A stretch of 12,500 nucleotides of DNA from Ottowia sp. (GTDB lineage Bacteria; Pseudomonadota; Gammaproteobacteria; Burkholderiales; Burkholderiaceae_C): positions 1,052,501-1,065,000 of the forward strand of contig NZ_JADJCO010000003.1 in NCBI RefSeq assembly GCF_016703145.1. Direction: 5' to 3'. Below the pieces are notes generated by a model, which saw only the letters and a program-made list of their open reading frames with translations, had not been told where the DNA came from and made no database searches. Below are positions 6,672 to 12,500 of the stretch, piece after piece (the stretch's first letter is position 1; every line of letters starts with the position of its first letter). The translations under genes were made by a program, and so were the position numbers.

Positions 6672-6706
6672 GCCGCGGCCGGCCCTCACGCCGGCACGGC
6701 CGCGGC
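6672..6706. terminator. 10-bp inverted repeat between the convergent GST and amidohydrolase genes
   Basis: GCCGCGGCCG (6672-6681) and CGGCCGCGGC (6697-6706) are perfect 10-bp arms around a 15-base loop that holds the stop codon of the minus-strand gene. Its position nine bases after the GST stop fits a bidirectional 3'-end structure. It has no U-tract, and such repeats arise easily in very GC-rich DNA. Confidence 0.35.
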
Positions 6707-7897
6707 CACCAGCGCGCCGTGGCGCGCCACGATGCGCCCGCCGGCCACCACCAGCCGCCGCGCGGTCCGCGCCACCACCGCGTGCGCCACGGTCTGCGCA
6801 TCCACCAGCACGAGGTCGGCCCGGTCGCCGGGCGCCAGGCCGTAGGCGGCAAAGCCGCAGCCGCGCGCGCCGGCGTGCGTCACGCAGTCCAGCGCCAGGG
6901 CGATCTCGTCGTCGCGGCGCAGGTTGTGGCGCAGGCCGATGAACATGGCGCGCTCCAGCATGTCGGGGCTGCCGTAGGGCGTCCAGGCGTCGCGGATGCC
7001 GTCGTTGCCGCCGGCCACGGTCACGCCGGCTTCCAGGCACATCCTCCAGGGCGGCACCGAGCGGGAGGGCGTGGCGCTGGTGATCAGCGCCACGCCCAGG
7101 CGCGCCATGCGCTCCAGCAGCGCGCGGCCTTCGGCCTCGGGCACGTCGCCCAGGCAGAAGCCGTGGCTGATCGCCACCTGGCCCTGCATGCCGTGCGCGG
7201 CGGTGCGCTGCAGGATCAGGTCGAGCGAGAAGGCGCCCATGGCGCCCGGCTCGTGCAGGTGGATGTCCAGCGGCGCGCCGTGGCGCTCGGCGAGGGCGAA
7301 CAAGGTGTCGAGCGATTGCACCGGGTCGCCGTCGATGGCGCACGGGTCCAGCCCGCCCAGCACGTCGGCGCCGGCGGCCAGCGCCGCGTCCAGCAACCCG
7401 GCGGTGCCGGGGCGCCCCAGCAGGCCGGACTGGGGAAAGGCGACGATCTGGATCTGCTGCACCTCGCGCAGCGCGGCGCGCGTGCGCAGCACGCCTTCGA
7501 GGTGGCGCAGGCCGGCGTCGGTGTCGATGTCCACGTGCGTGCGCAGGCGCGTGGTGCCCAGGGCCAGAAAGGCTTTCGCCAGCGCCATCGACTGCGTCCC
7601 CGCGTCGTGCCCGCTGGCGGCGCGCAAGGCGCGCTCGTTGTCGATCCGGTCGATCAGCCGGGGGCCGACCTCGTTGCGGTACCAGTCCAGGCCCCACATC
7701 GTCTTGTCGAGGTGGGTGTGGCTTTCGACCAGCCCGGGCAGCAGCAGCGCGCCGCCGCCGTCCTCCACCGCGCAGCCGGCGGGCGCGGCCAGGCCGGGGC
7801 CGAGGGCGGCGATGCGGCCGCCCAGCACCAGCACGTCGGCGGGCTCGGCACCCAGGGGGCGGACGTGGCGGATCAGCAGGTCGGGAGATGAGGTCAT
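6686..7897 (-). CDS. Metal-dependent amidohydrolase, cytosine deaminase (CodA)/AtzC type
   Basis: This 403-residue amidohydrolase-superfamily enzyme is probably a cytoplasmic deaminase of a cytosine-, triazine- or similar N-heterocycle-type substrate. Metal ligands are visible: H60 and H62 (ESHTHLDK), H213 (DIHLHEPG) and D299 (GGNDGIRD). Q156 (IVAFPQSG), E216 and H245 (ISHGFC) correspond to the E. coli CodA substrate and proton-transfer residues Q156, E217 and H246 as I recall them. The overall run of motifs, including THVDID, GGLDP and YGLAPGDRADLVLVD, also matches N-isopropylammelide hydrolase AtzC. Start 7897 (MTSSPDLLIRHV) is chosen over a longer frame to 8152, because the longer frame overlaps cca and AGAAGG lies about 7 bases before 7897. 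No permease or nucleotide-salvage neighbour is present, so the substrate remains open. Confidence 0.85.
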   Translation of the reverse strand: MTSSPDLLIRHVRPLGAEPADVLVLGGRIAALGPGLAAPAGCAVEDGGGALLLPGLVESHTHLDKTMWGLDWYRNEVGPRLIDRIDNERALRAASGHDAGTQSMALAKAFLALGTTRLRTHVDIDTDAGLRHLEGVLRTRAALREVQQIQIVAFPQSGLLGRPGTAGLLDAALAAGADVLGGLDPCAIDGDPVQSLDTLFALAERHGAPLDIHLHEPGAMGAFSLDLILQRTAAHGMQGQVAISHGFCLGDVPEAEGRALLERMARLGVALITSATPSRSVPPWRMCLEAGVTVAGGNDGIRDAWTPYGSPDMLERAMFIGLRHNLRRDDEIALALDCVTHAGARGCGFAAYGLAPGDRADLVLVDAQTVAHAVVARTARRLVVAGGRIVARHGALVAAAVPA

Positions 7898-7909
7898 GAG
7901 GCAGCCTTC

Positions 7910-7915
7910 TACACT
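7910..7915 (+). promoter_or_regulatory. Candidate -10 box for cca
   Basis: TACACT lies seven bases before the cca ATG at 7922. If it is used, transcription would begin at or next to the ATG, giving a leaderless mRNA. That would fit the lack of any Shine-Dalgarno sequence there. No -35 match was found, so support is weak. Confidence 0.25.
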
Positions 7916-7921
7916 CGGCGC

Positions 7922-9193
7922 ATGCAAATCTACATGGTTGGCGGCGCGGTGCGCGACCGCCTGCTCGGCCTGCCCGTGCAGGACCACGACTGGGTGGTGG
8001 TCGGCGCCACGCCGGAGCAGATGGCCGCGCGCGGCTTCGTGCCTGTGGGGCGCGACTTCCCCGTCTTCCTGCACCCCGAGACGCACGAGGAGCACGCCCT
8101 GGCGCGCACCGAGCGCAAGAGCGGGCGCGGCTACCGCGGCTTCACCGTGCACGCCAGCCCGGAGGTGACGCTGGAGGAAGATCTGGCGCGGCGCGACTTG
8201 ACTATCAATTCAATAGCTGCTCGCGAAGATTGGATGCGGGCTGACGGCCAAATTGATTCAGGAACGGCGTTGATCGACCCCTTCGGCGGCCAGCGCGACC
8301 TGCGCGCCAAGGTGCTGCGCCACGTCACCGACGCCTTTCGCGAGGACCCGGTGCGCATCTTGCGCGTGGCGCGGTTCGCGGCGCGCTTCCACGACTTCAG
8401 CATCGCGCCCGAGACGATGGGGCTGATGCGGGCCATGGTGCGCGACGGCGAGGCCGACCACCTGGTGTCCGAGCGCGTGTGGCAGGAGCTGGCGCGCGGG
8501 CTGATGGAGTCGCACCCCGCGCGCATGTTCGAGGTGCTGCGCGCCACTGGCGCCCTGGCCGCCGTCCTGCCCGAACTGAACTGCCTCTGGGGCGTGCCCC
8601 AGCGCGCCGAATACCACCCCGAGTTGGACACCGGCGTGCACGTGATGATGGTGCTGCAGATGGCCGCGCGCCTGCAGGCTCCGCTGCCGGTGCGTTGGGC
8701 GTGTGTCACCCACGACCTGGGCAAGGGCACCACGCCCGCTGACGCGCTGCCGCGCCACATCGGCCACGAACAGCGCAGCGCCCGGCTGCTGCAGGCCGTG
8801 GGCGCGCGCCTGCGCGTGCCCGCCGACTACACCGCGCTGGCCGACGTGGTGGCGCGCGAGCACGGCAACATCCACCGCAGCGGCGAGCTGAACGCCGCCG
8901 CCCTGGTGCGCCTGCTCGAGCGCTGCGACGCGCTGCGCAAGCCGGCGCGCTTCGGCGACGCGCTGCTGGCCTGCGAGTGCGACGCGCGCGGCCGCCTGGG
9001 CATGGAGGAAGACGCCTACCCGCAGCGCCCGCGCCTGCTGGCCGCGCTGGCCGCCGCCCGGGGCGTGGCCACCGCGCCCATCGCCGAGGCCGCGCACGCC
9101 GCGGGCGAGCGCGGCCCGGCCGTGGGCACGCGCATCCACGCCGCGCGCGTGCGGGCGGTCGAGCAGGCGCTGGCGTCCGGCGCGGACGGATAA
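7922..9193 (+). CDS. cca: CCA tRNA nucleotidyltransferase, bacterial class with HD domain
   Basis: This enzyme adds or repairs the 3'-terminal CCA of tRNAs using CTP and ATP; it is cytoplasmic and essential or near-essential. Length is 423 residues, against about 412 in E. coli. The nucleotidyltransferase head shows VGGAVRDRLLG (6-16), the catalytic pair D21 and D23 in QDHDWVVVG, RRDLTINSIA (90-99) and the EDPVRILRVARFAARF helix (141-156). The C-terminal HD phosphohydrolase domain shows EYHPELDTGVH (230-240), H264-D265 (VTHDLGKG) and EHGNIH (313-318). Residues 94-115 are encoded by an AT-rich repeat copy, giving about 11 more residues between TINSIA and IDPFGG than in E. coli Cca. Reading stays in frame, so the protein is probably functional. 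The start has no Shine-Dalgarno sequence and lies 24 bp from the divergent amidohydrolase start. Confidence 0.95.
   Translation: MQIYMVGGAVRDRLLGLPVQDHDWVVVGATPEQMAARGFVPVGRDFPVFLHPETHEEHALARTERKSGRGYRGFTVHASPEVTLEEDLARRDLTINSIAAREDWMRADGQIDSGTALIDPFGGQRDLRAKVLRHVTDAFREDPVRILRVARFAARFHDFSIAPETMGLMRAMVRDGEADHLVSERVWQELARGLMESHPARMFEVLRATGALAAVLPELNCLWGVPQRAEYHPELDTGVHVMMVLQMAARLQAPLPVRWACVTHDLGKGTTPADALPRHIGHEQRSARLLQAVGARLRVPADYTALADVVAREHGNIHRSGELNAAALVRLLERCDALRKPARFGDALLACECDARGRLGMEEDAYPQRPRLLAALAAARGVATAPIAEAAHAAGERGPAVGTRIHAARVRAVEQALASGADG
8201..8265 (-). repeat. Dispersed repeat, copy B, in frame inside cca
   Basis: This is a 48% GC island (31 of 65 by hand count) within very GC-rich cca, in the opposite orientation to copies A and D. 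On the minus strand it carries GGCC, 27 bases, then AGCTAT, exactly the spacing seen in copies A and D, and ends in the same kind of GATAG sequence as copy D. It encodes cca residues 94-115 without a stop. Confidence 0.75.
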
Positions 9194-9210
9194 TTCCGCC
9201 CCGAACCCCC

Positions 9211-9834
9211 ATGGCCCGCCCCGTTTCCGCCCACCACGAGTTGCGGCGCGACGAAATCCTGAACGTCGCGGCGGCCTGCTTCGCGCGCCAGAGCTACCCG
9301 GCCACCAGCATGAACGACATCGCCGCCGCCTGCGGCACGTCGAAGGCGCGGCTCTACCACTACTACGAGAGCAAGGAAGCGATCCTGTCCGACCTGCTGG
9401 ACCGCTACACGCAGAAGTTGCTGGCCATCATCGGCCAGGTCGAGGCCACCGCGCACCGCCAGGCGCTGGACGAGCGCGCCACGCTGCACGAACTGGTGCG
9501 CGCCTTTCTGCGCGAATACGAAACCTCGGCCACGCGCCACGCCGCGCTGCTGGGCAGCGCGCAATTCCTGGGCGAGGAGCAGCGCGAGGTCATCCTCGAC
9601 CGCCAGCGCGACGTGGTTTCGGCCGTCACGCGCTTCCTGCGCCGCGCCTACCCCGAGCGCGTGAACAAGCACAACGAGACCGCCGTCGCCATGACGCTGT
9701 TCGGCATGATCAACTGGACCTTCACCTGGCTGCGCCCCGGCGGCACGCTCAGCTACGCCGACTTCGCCGACGAAGTCATCGCCATGCTGGACCGCGGCCT
9801 GTCATCCCCTTCCTCCACCCCCACCCCTCCATGA
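9211..9834 (+). CDS. TetR/AcrR-family transcriptional regulator
   Basis: This 207-residue dimeric DNA-binding repressor type has the usual TetR length. The helix-turn-helix region is residues 13-57: DEILNVAAACFARQSYPATS, then MNDIAAACGTSKARLYHYYESKEAIL. The C-terminal ligand domain is helical and includes FLGEEQREVILDRQRD and FGMINWTFTWLRPGG, a segment I associate with TetR proteins near fatty-acid or aromatic-acid catabolism genes, though that is not enough to assign a ligand. ATG 9211 is chosen because the domain begins right after it; there is no clear Shine-Dalgarno sequence, and a longer frame to 8977 runs over cca. The gene follows cca by 17 bp. Its stop overlaps the glmU start (ATGA, 9831-9834), so both are translated from one mRNA. 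Confidence 0.9.
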   Translation: MARPVSAHHELRRDEILNVAAACFARQSYPATSMNDIAAACGTSKARLYHYYESKEAILSDLLDRYTQKLLAIIGQVEATAHRQALDERATLHELVRAFLREYETSATRHAALLGSAQFLGEEQREVILDRQRDVVSAVTRFLRRAYPERVNKHNETAVAMTLFGMINWTFTWLRPGGTLSYADFADEVIAMLDRGLSSPSSTPTPP

Positions 9835-11255
9835 ACACCATCGACGTCGTCATCCTGGCCGCCGGCAAGGGCACGCGCATGAAGAGCCAGCGGCCCAAGG
9901 CGCTGCAGACGCTGGCCGGCCGGCCGCTGCTGTGCCACGTGCTGGGCACCGCCGCGCAACTGCGGGCCCGATCGGCGGTGGTGGTGACTGGCCACGGCGC
10001 TCCTGAAGTAGAAGCATCCATCTTAGGAGGGACAAGGGCTAGAGCCGGTTTTGATCTGAAATTCGTGCGCCAGGAGCCGCAACTGGGCACCGGCCACGCC
10101 GTGCAGCAGGCCCTGCCCGCGCTGCCCGGCGACGGCACCGTGGTGGTGCTCTCGGGCGACGTGCCGCTCACCCAGGCGGCCACCTTGCAGGCGCTGGTGG
10201 ACGCGGCGGCGGGCGGCCGGCTGGCGCTGCTCACCGTCACCCTGCCGGACCCGGCGGGCTATGGCCGCATCGTGCGCGGCGACGATGGTGCGGTGCGGCG
10301 CATCGTGGAGCAGAAGGACGCCAGCGCGGCCGAGCGCGCCATCACCGAGGTCTACAGCGGCATCATGGCCGTGCCGGCGCGCCACCTGCGCGGCTGGCTG
10401 GCGCGCCTCTCCAACGACAACGCCCAGGGCGAGTACTACCTGACCGACGTCGTTGCCATGGCCGTGGCCGACGGCGTGCCGGTGGCGGCCCACCGCATCC
10501 AGGACGCGCTGCAGGTGGCGGGCGTCAACAGCCCGCTGCAACTGGCCGCGCTGGAGCGCGCCCACCAGCTGCGCCAGGCCGAGGCGCTGATGGAGCAGGG
10601 CGTGCGCCTGGCCGACCCGGCCCGCTTCGACCTGCGCGACGACGCACGCACCGGCCTGCCGGCGCAACTGGTGTGCGGACAGGACGTGGAGATCGACGTG
10701 GGCTGCATCTTCACCGGGCGGGTGGAGGTGGGCGAGGGCGCGCGGATCGGCGCCTATTGCCACATCGGCAACGCGCGGATCGCGGCGGGCGCGGTGATCC
10801 AGCCCTTCACGCACATCGACGGCGAGGCGGCTGGCGTCCAGGTGGGCGAGGGCGCGCTGGTCGGCCCGTTCGCCCGCCTGCGCCCCGGCGCGCAACTGGG
10901 CCGCGAGGTGCACGTCGGCAATTTCGTCGAGGTGAAGAACTCCACGCTGGCCGACGGCGCCAAGGCCAACCACCTGGCCTACCTGGGCGACGCCACCGTG
11001 GGCGAGCGCGTCAACTACGGCGCCGGCAGCATCACCGCCAACTACGACGGCGCCCGCAAGCACCGCACCGTGATCGAGCCCGACGTGCACGTGGGCAGCA
11101 ACTGCGTGCTGGTGGCGCCGGTGACCATCGGCGCCGGCGGCACGGTGGGCGGCGGCTCCACCATCACCAAAAGCACGCCACCGGGCGCCTTGAGCGTGTC
11201 GCGGGGCCGGCAGGTCAGCATCGCCAACTGGGCGCGGCCGGTGAAGGAAAAATAA
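9831..11255 (+). CDS. glmU: Bifunctional N-acetylglucosamine-1-phosphate uridyltransferase / glucosamine-1-phosphate acetyltransferase
   Basis: GlmU acetylates glucosamine-1-phosphate and then makes UDP-GlcNAc, the precursor of peptidoglycan and lipopolysaccharide, in the cytoplasm. Length is 474 residues, against 456 in E. coli. The N-terminal pyrophosphorylase domain has LAAGKGTRM (9-17), K23, QLGTGHA (84-90), SGD (108-110) and EYYLTD (201-206). The C-terminal left-handed beta-helix has RLRPGA, NFVEVKNS, the likely catalytic H381 in NHLAYLGD, and NYGAGSITANYDG (395-407). Residues 57-78 are encoded by an AT-rich repeat copy and lengthen the loop between GHG and QLGTGH from about 20 residues in E. 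coli to 27. All catalytic motifs are intact. The start overlaps the tetR stop by four bases. It converges with uup, with repeat copy D between them. Confidence 0.96.
   Translation: MNTIDVVILAAGKGTRMKSQRPKALQTLAGRPLLCHVLGTAAQLRARSAVVVTGHGAPEVEASILGGTRARAGFDLKFVRQEPQLGTGHAVQQALPALPGDGTVVVLSGDVPLTQAATLQALVDAAAGGRLALLTVTLPDPAGYGRIVRGDDGAVRRIVEQKDASAAERAITEVYSGIMAVPARHLRGWLARLSNDNAQGEYYLTDVVAMAVADGVPVAAHRIQDALQVAGVNSPLQLAALERAHQLRQAEALMEQGVRLADPARFDLRDDARTGLPAQLVCGQDVEIDVGCIFTGRVEVGEGARIGAYCHIGNARIAAGAVIQPFTHIDGEAAGVQVGEGALVGPFARLRPGAQLGREVHVGNFVEVKNSTLADGAKANHLAYLGDATVGERVNYGAGSITANYDGARKHRTVIEPDVHVGSNCVLVAPVTIGAGGTVGGGSTITKSTPPGALSVSRGRQVSIANWARPVKEK
9999..10063 (-). repeat. Dispersed repeat, copy C, in frame inside glmU
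   Basis: This is a 48% GC island (31 of 65 by hand count) in GC-rich glmU. Read on the minus strand it aligns with copy A over exactly 65 bases, with about 37 identities, sharing the AATTTCA start and GGAGC end. It encodes glmU residues 57-78. Two internal marks of the family, the GGCC and AGCTAT blocks, are altered here, so it is more diverged than B. Confidence 0.65.
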
Positions 11256-11312
11256 GCTGTATCGGCCAAATGCCGGCTCGGGTATTGCATATAAAGCTAT
11301 CGATAAGATAGC
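11256..11312 (+). repeat. Dispersed repeat, copy D, between convergent glmU and uup
   Basis: This copy fills almost the whole 60-bp gap between the glmU and uup stops. It aligns gaplessly with copy A (ATCGGCC, CGGGTATTGC and AGCTAT are all in register) and with the block spacing of copy B. Its right end has a perfect 6-bp inverted repeat, GCTATC (11296-11301) / GATAGC (11307-11312), with a 5-base loop that could fold on either strand as a shared 3'-end hairpin. No U-tract is present. Confidence 0.75.
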
Positions 11313-11315
11313 GAA

Positions 11316-12500
11316 TCAGCCGGACAGCATCTCCCAGCGCTCCAGCGCCGCCAGCAGTTCGTCCTCGATCGCCGTGTCGCGCGCCTGCAGCGCGACGGCC
11401 CGGGGCAGGTCAGCCTGGTAGAGCGTGCCATCGGCCAGCGCCGCGCGGAGGCCGGCCTGCTCGGCCTCCAGCGCCTCGATGCGCGCGGGCAGCGCGTCCA
11501 GCTCGCGCTGGTCCTTGTACGAGAGCTTCTTTTTTGGGGGCTGCTGGCGCTGATCCGGTGCGGGCTCCGGCACGTTTTGGCCCTTGATTGGCGCGGGCGG
11601 CTCGCGCAGCGCCTGCCAGCGCGCGCTCTGCGCCAGCCAGTCCTGCACGCCGCCCTCGTATTCGCGCCACTGGCCGGGGCCGTCCCAGGCCAGGGTGCTG
11701 GTGACCACGTTGTCGAGGAAGGCGCGGTCGTGGCTGACCAGGAACACCGTGCCTTCGTAGGTCTGCAGCAGGTCCTCCAGCAGCTCCAGCGTGTCGATGT
11801 CCAGGTCGTTGGTCGGCTCGTCCAGCACCAGCACGTTGGCCGGGCGCGCGAACAGCCGCGCCAGCAGCAGCCGGTTGCGCTCGCCGCCCGAGAGGCTGCG
11901 CACCGGCGAGGCGGCGCGCGCCGGGCTGAACAGGAAGTCGCCCAGGTAGCTCTTGACGTGCTGGCGCCGGGGCCCGATCTCGATCCATTCGCTGCCGGGG
12001 CTGATGAAATCCTCCAGCGTGGCGTCCAGATCCAGCGCCGCGCGCATCTGGTCGAAGTACGCCACCTGCAGGTTGGCGCCCCGCCGCACGCGGCCGCTGT
12101 CGGGTGCGAGCTCGCCCAGGATCAGCTTGAGCAGCGTGGTCTTGCCCGCGCCGTTGGGTCCGATCAAGCCCACCTTGTCGCCGCGCAGGATGGTGGTGCC
12201 GAGGCCGTCCACGATGGCCTTGTCGCCGAAGGCCAGACACACGTCCTGCAGTTCGGCCACCAGCTTGCCTTGGTAGCCGGGGGCGCCGGCGTCCACGTCC
12301 ATGCGCACGCGGCCCACCGCCTCGCGCCGCGCCGCGCGGGCCGCGCGCAGGGCCTGCAGGCGGTTGATGCGGCCCTGCGCGCGCGTGCGCCTCGCCTCCA
12401 CGCCCTGACGGATCCACACTTCCTCCTGCGCCAGCAGCTTGTCGGCGCGGGCGTTGATCGTCGCCTCCTGCGCCATCTGCTCGTCCTTCAGGACCTGGTA
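11316..12500 (-). CDS. uup: ABC-F family ATPase, Uup-type, C-terminal part (5' end outside window)
   Basis: This is a soluble tandem ATPase of the ABC-F family, which acts on ribosomes or DNA and is not a transporter. The frame is open to the right edge and upstream of the Met at 12476, so the first ATP-binding domain is outside the window. Visible are the inter-domain linker, rich in Arg and Ala; the second ATPase domain with Walker A GPNGAGKTT (about 12161-12135), signature LSGGE (11894-11880), Walker B VLVLDEPTNDLD and switch LVSHDRAFLD; then a Pro/Gln-rich linker (PAPIKGQNVPEPAP); then KKKLSYKDQRELDALP and a C-terminal coiled coil (IEALEAEQAGLRAAL). That last domain is characteristic of Uup, in which it binds DNA, rather than of EttA. 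Uup limits tandem-repeat deletion and transposon precise excision in E. coli. Confidence 0.9.
   Translation of the reverse strand, partial: YQVLKDEQMAQEATINARADKLLAQEEVWIRQGVEARRTRAQGRINRLQALRAARAARREAVGRVRMDVDAGAPGYQGKLVAELQDVCLAFGDKAIVDGLGTTILRGDKVGLIGPNGAGKTTLLKLILGELAPDSGRVRRGANLQVAYFDQMRAALDLDATLEDFISPGSEWIEIGPRRQHVKSYLGDFLFSPARAASPVRSLSGGERNRLLLARLFARPANVLVLDEPTNDLDIDTLELLEDLLQTYEGTVFLVSHDRAFLDNVVTSTLAWDGPGQWREYEGGVQDWLAQSARWQALREPPAPIKGQNVPEPAPDQRQQPPKKKLSYKDQRELDALPARIEALEAEQAGLRAALADGTLYQADLPRAVALQARDTAIEDELLAALERWEMLSG
11541..11590 (-). repeat. Possible degraded fifth repeat copy in the uup linker
   Basis: Bases 11541-11566 match 8217-8242 of copy B at 20 of 26 positions without gaps, including GTGCGGGCT/ATGCGGGCT, and GGCC plus TTGATT follow as in copy B but further away. 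It encodes the variable linker between the second ATPase domain and the coiled coil. The linker is naturally low in complexity, so chance similarity is possible. Confidence 0.3.

Noticed and set aside
7898..8152. Upstream extension of the amidohydrolase into cca
   Set aside because: It is the antisense of the conserved cca N-terminus, and the family start fits 7897 with its own AGAAGG.
8201..8265. The AT-rich island in cca as a frameshift or pseudogene sign
   Set aside because: The frame is open through it and all later motifs, including the HD domain, are intact, so the gene is complete.
9181..9210. GCGGA/TCCGC arms between cca and tetR as a terminator
   Set aside because: The stem is only 5 bp with an 8-base loop and no U-tract, so it is too weak to claim.
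1080..11312. A CRISPR array made by the repeated segments
   Set aside because: The copies are kilobases apart, diverged and in both orientations, with no regular spacers and no cas genes.
1..12500. tRNA or rRNA genes, transposases, phage or toxin-antitoxin genes
   Set aside because: None was recognised on either strand; every gap is shorter than 300 bases and contains only the short elements listed.

Overview
The window is a GC-rich (roughly 70% by eye), densely coding piece of a bacterial chromosome. Codon use, the protein families and a characteristic AT-richer dispersed repeat point to a betaproteobacterium of the Comamonadaceae (Acidovorax/Alicycliphilus-like). The genus is inference; the sequence does not prove it.

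Layout, left to right. (1) The 3' end of a soluble lytic transglycosylase gene and an NDUFA9-like NAD(P)-binding epimerase, both on the + strand. (2) A minus-strand block at 2194-5773, read right to left: a LysR regulator, a secreted cupin, a carboxymuconolactone-decarboxylase-like lipoprotein, and an aldo/keto reductase with a twin-arginine-like, lipobox-bearing leader. This is the most accessory-looking part. All three enzyme-like products carry export signals, so it reads as an envelope small-molecule processing cassette with its own regulator. (3) A glutathione S-transferase (+), converging on a CodA/AtzC-type amidohydrolase (-). The amidohydrolase diverges, with only 24 bp between start codons, from cca (+). 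(4) cca (tRNA nucleotidyltransferase), a TetR regulator and glmU on the + strand; tetR and glmU overlap by ATGA. (5) The C-terminal part of an Uup-type ABC-F ATPase on the minus strand, converging on glmU and running off the right edge.

The most unusual signal is a family of about 65-bp, AT-richer repeats (43-48% GC where counted). Four copies are visible. Two lie between genes: one at 1081-1145, which also supplies the ribosome-binding site of the epimerase, and one at 11256-11312 between the convergent glmU and uup. Two lie in frame inside essential genes: cca at 8201-8265 and glmU at 9999-10063. There they encode extra loop residues that are absent from the E. coli enzymes as I recall them. 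A fifth, degraded copy may lie in the uup linker. This resembles the logic of Rickettsia palindromic elements inserted in ORFs, in an unrelated lineage.

No tRNA, rRNA, CRISPR array, transposase, phage gene or origin was seen. No intergenic gap exceeds 300 bases; the largest are 4662-4882 and 5774-5979.
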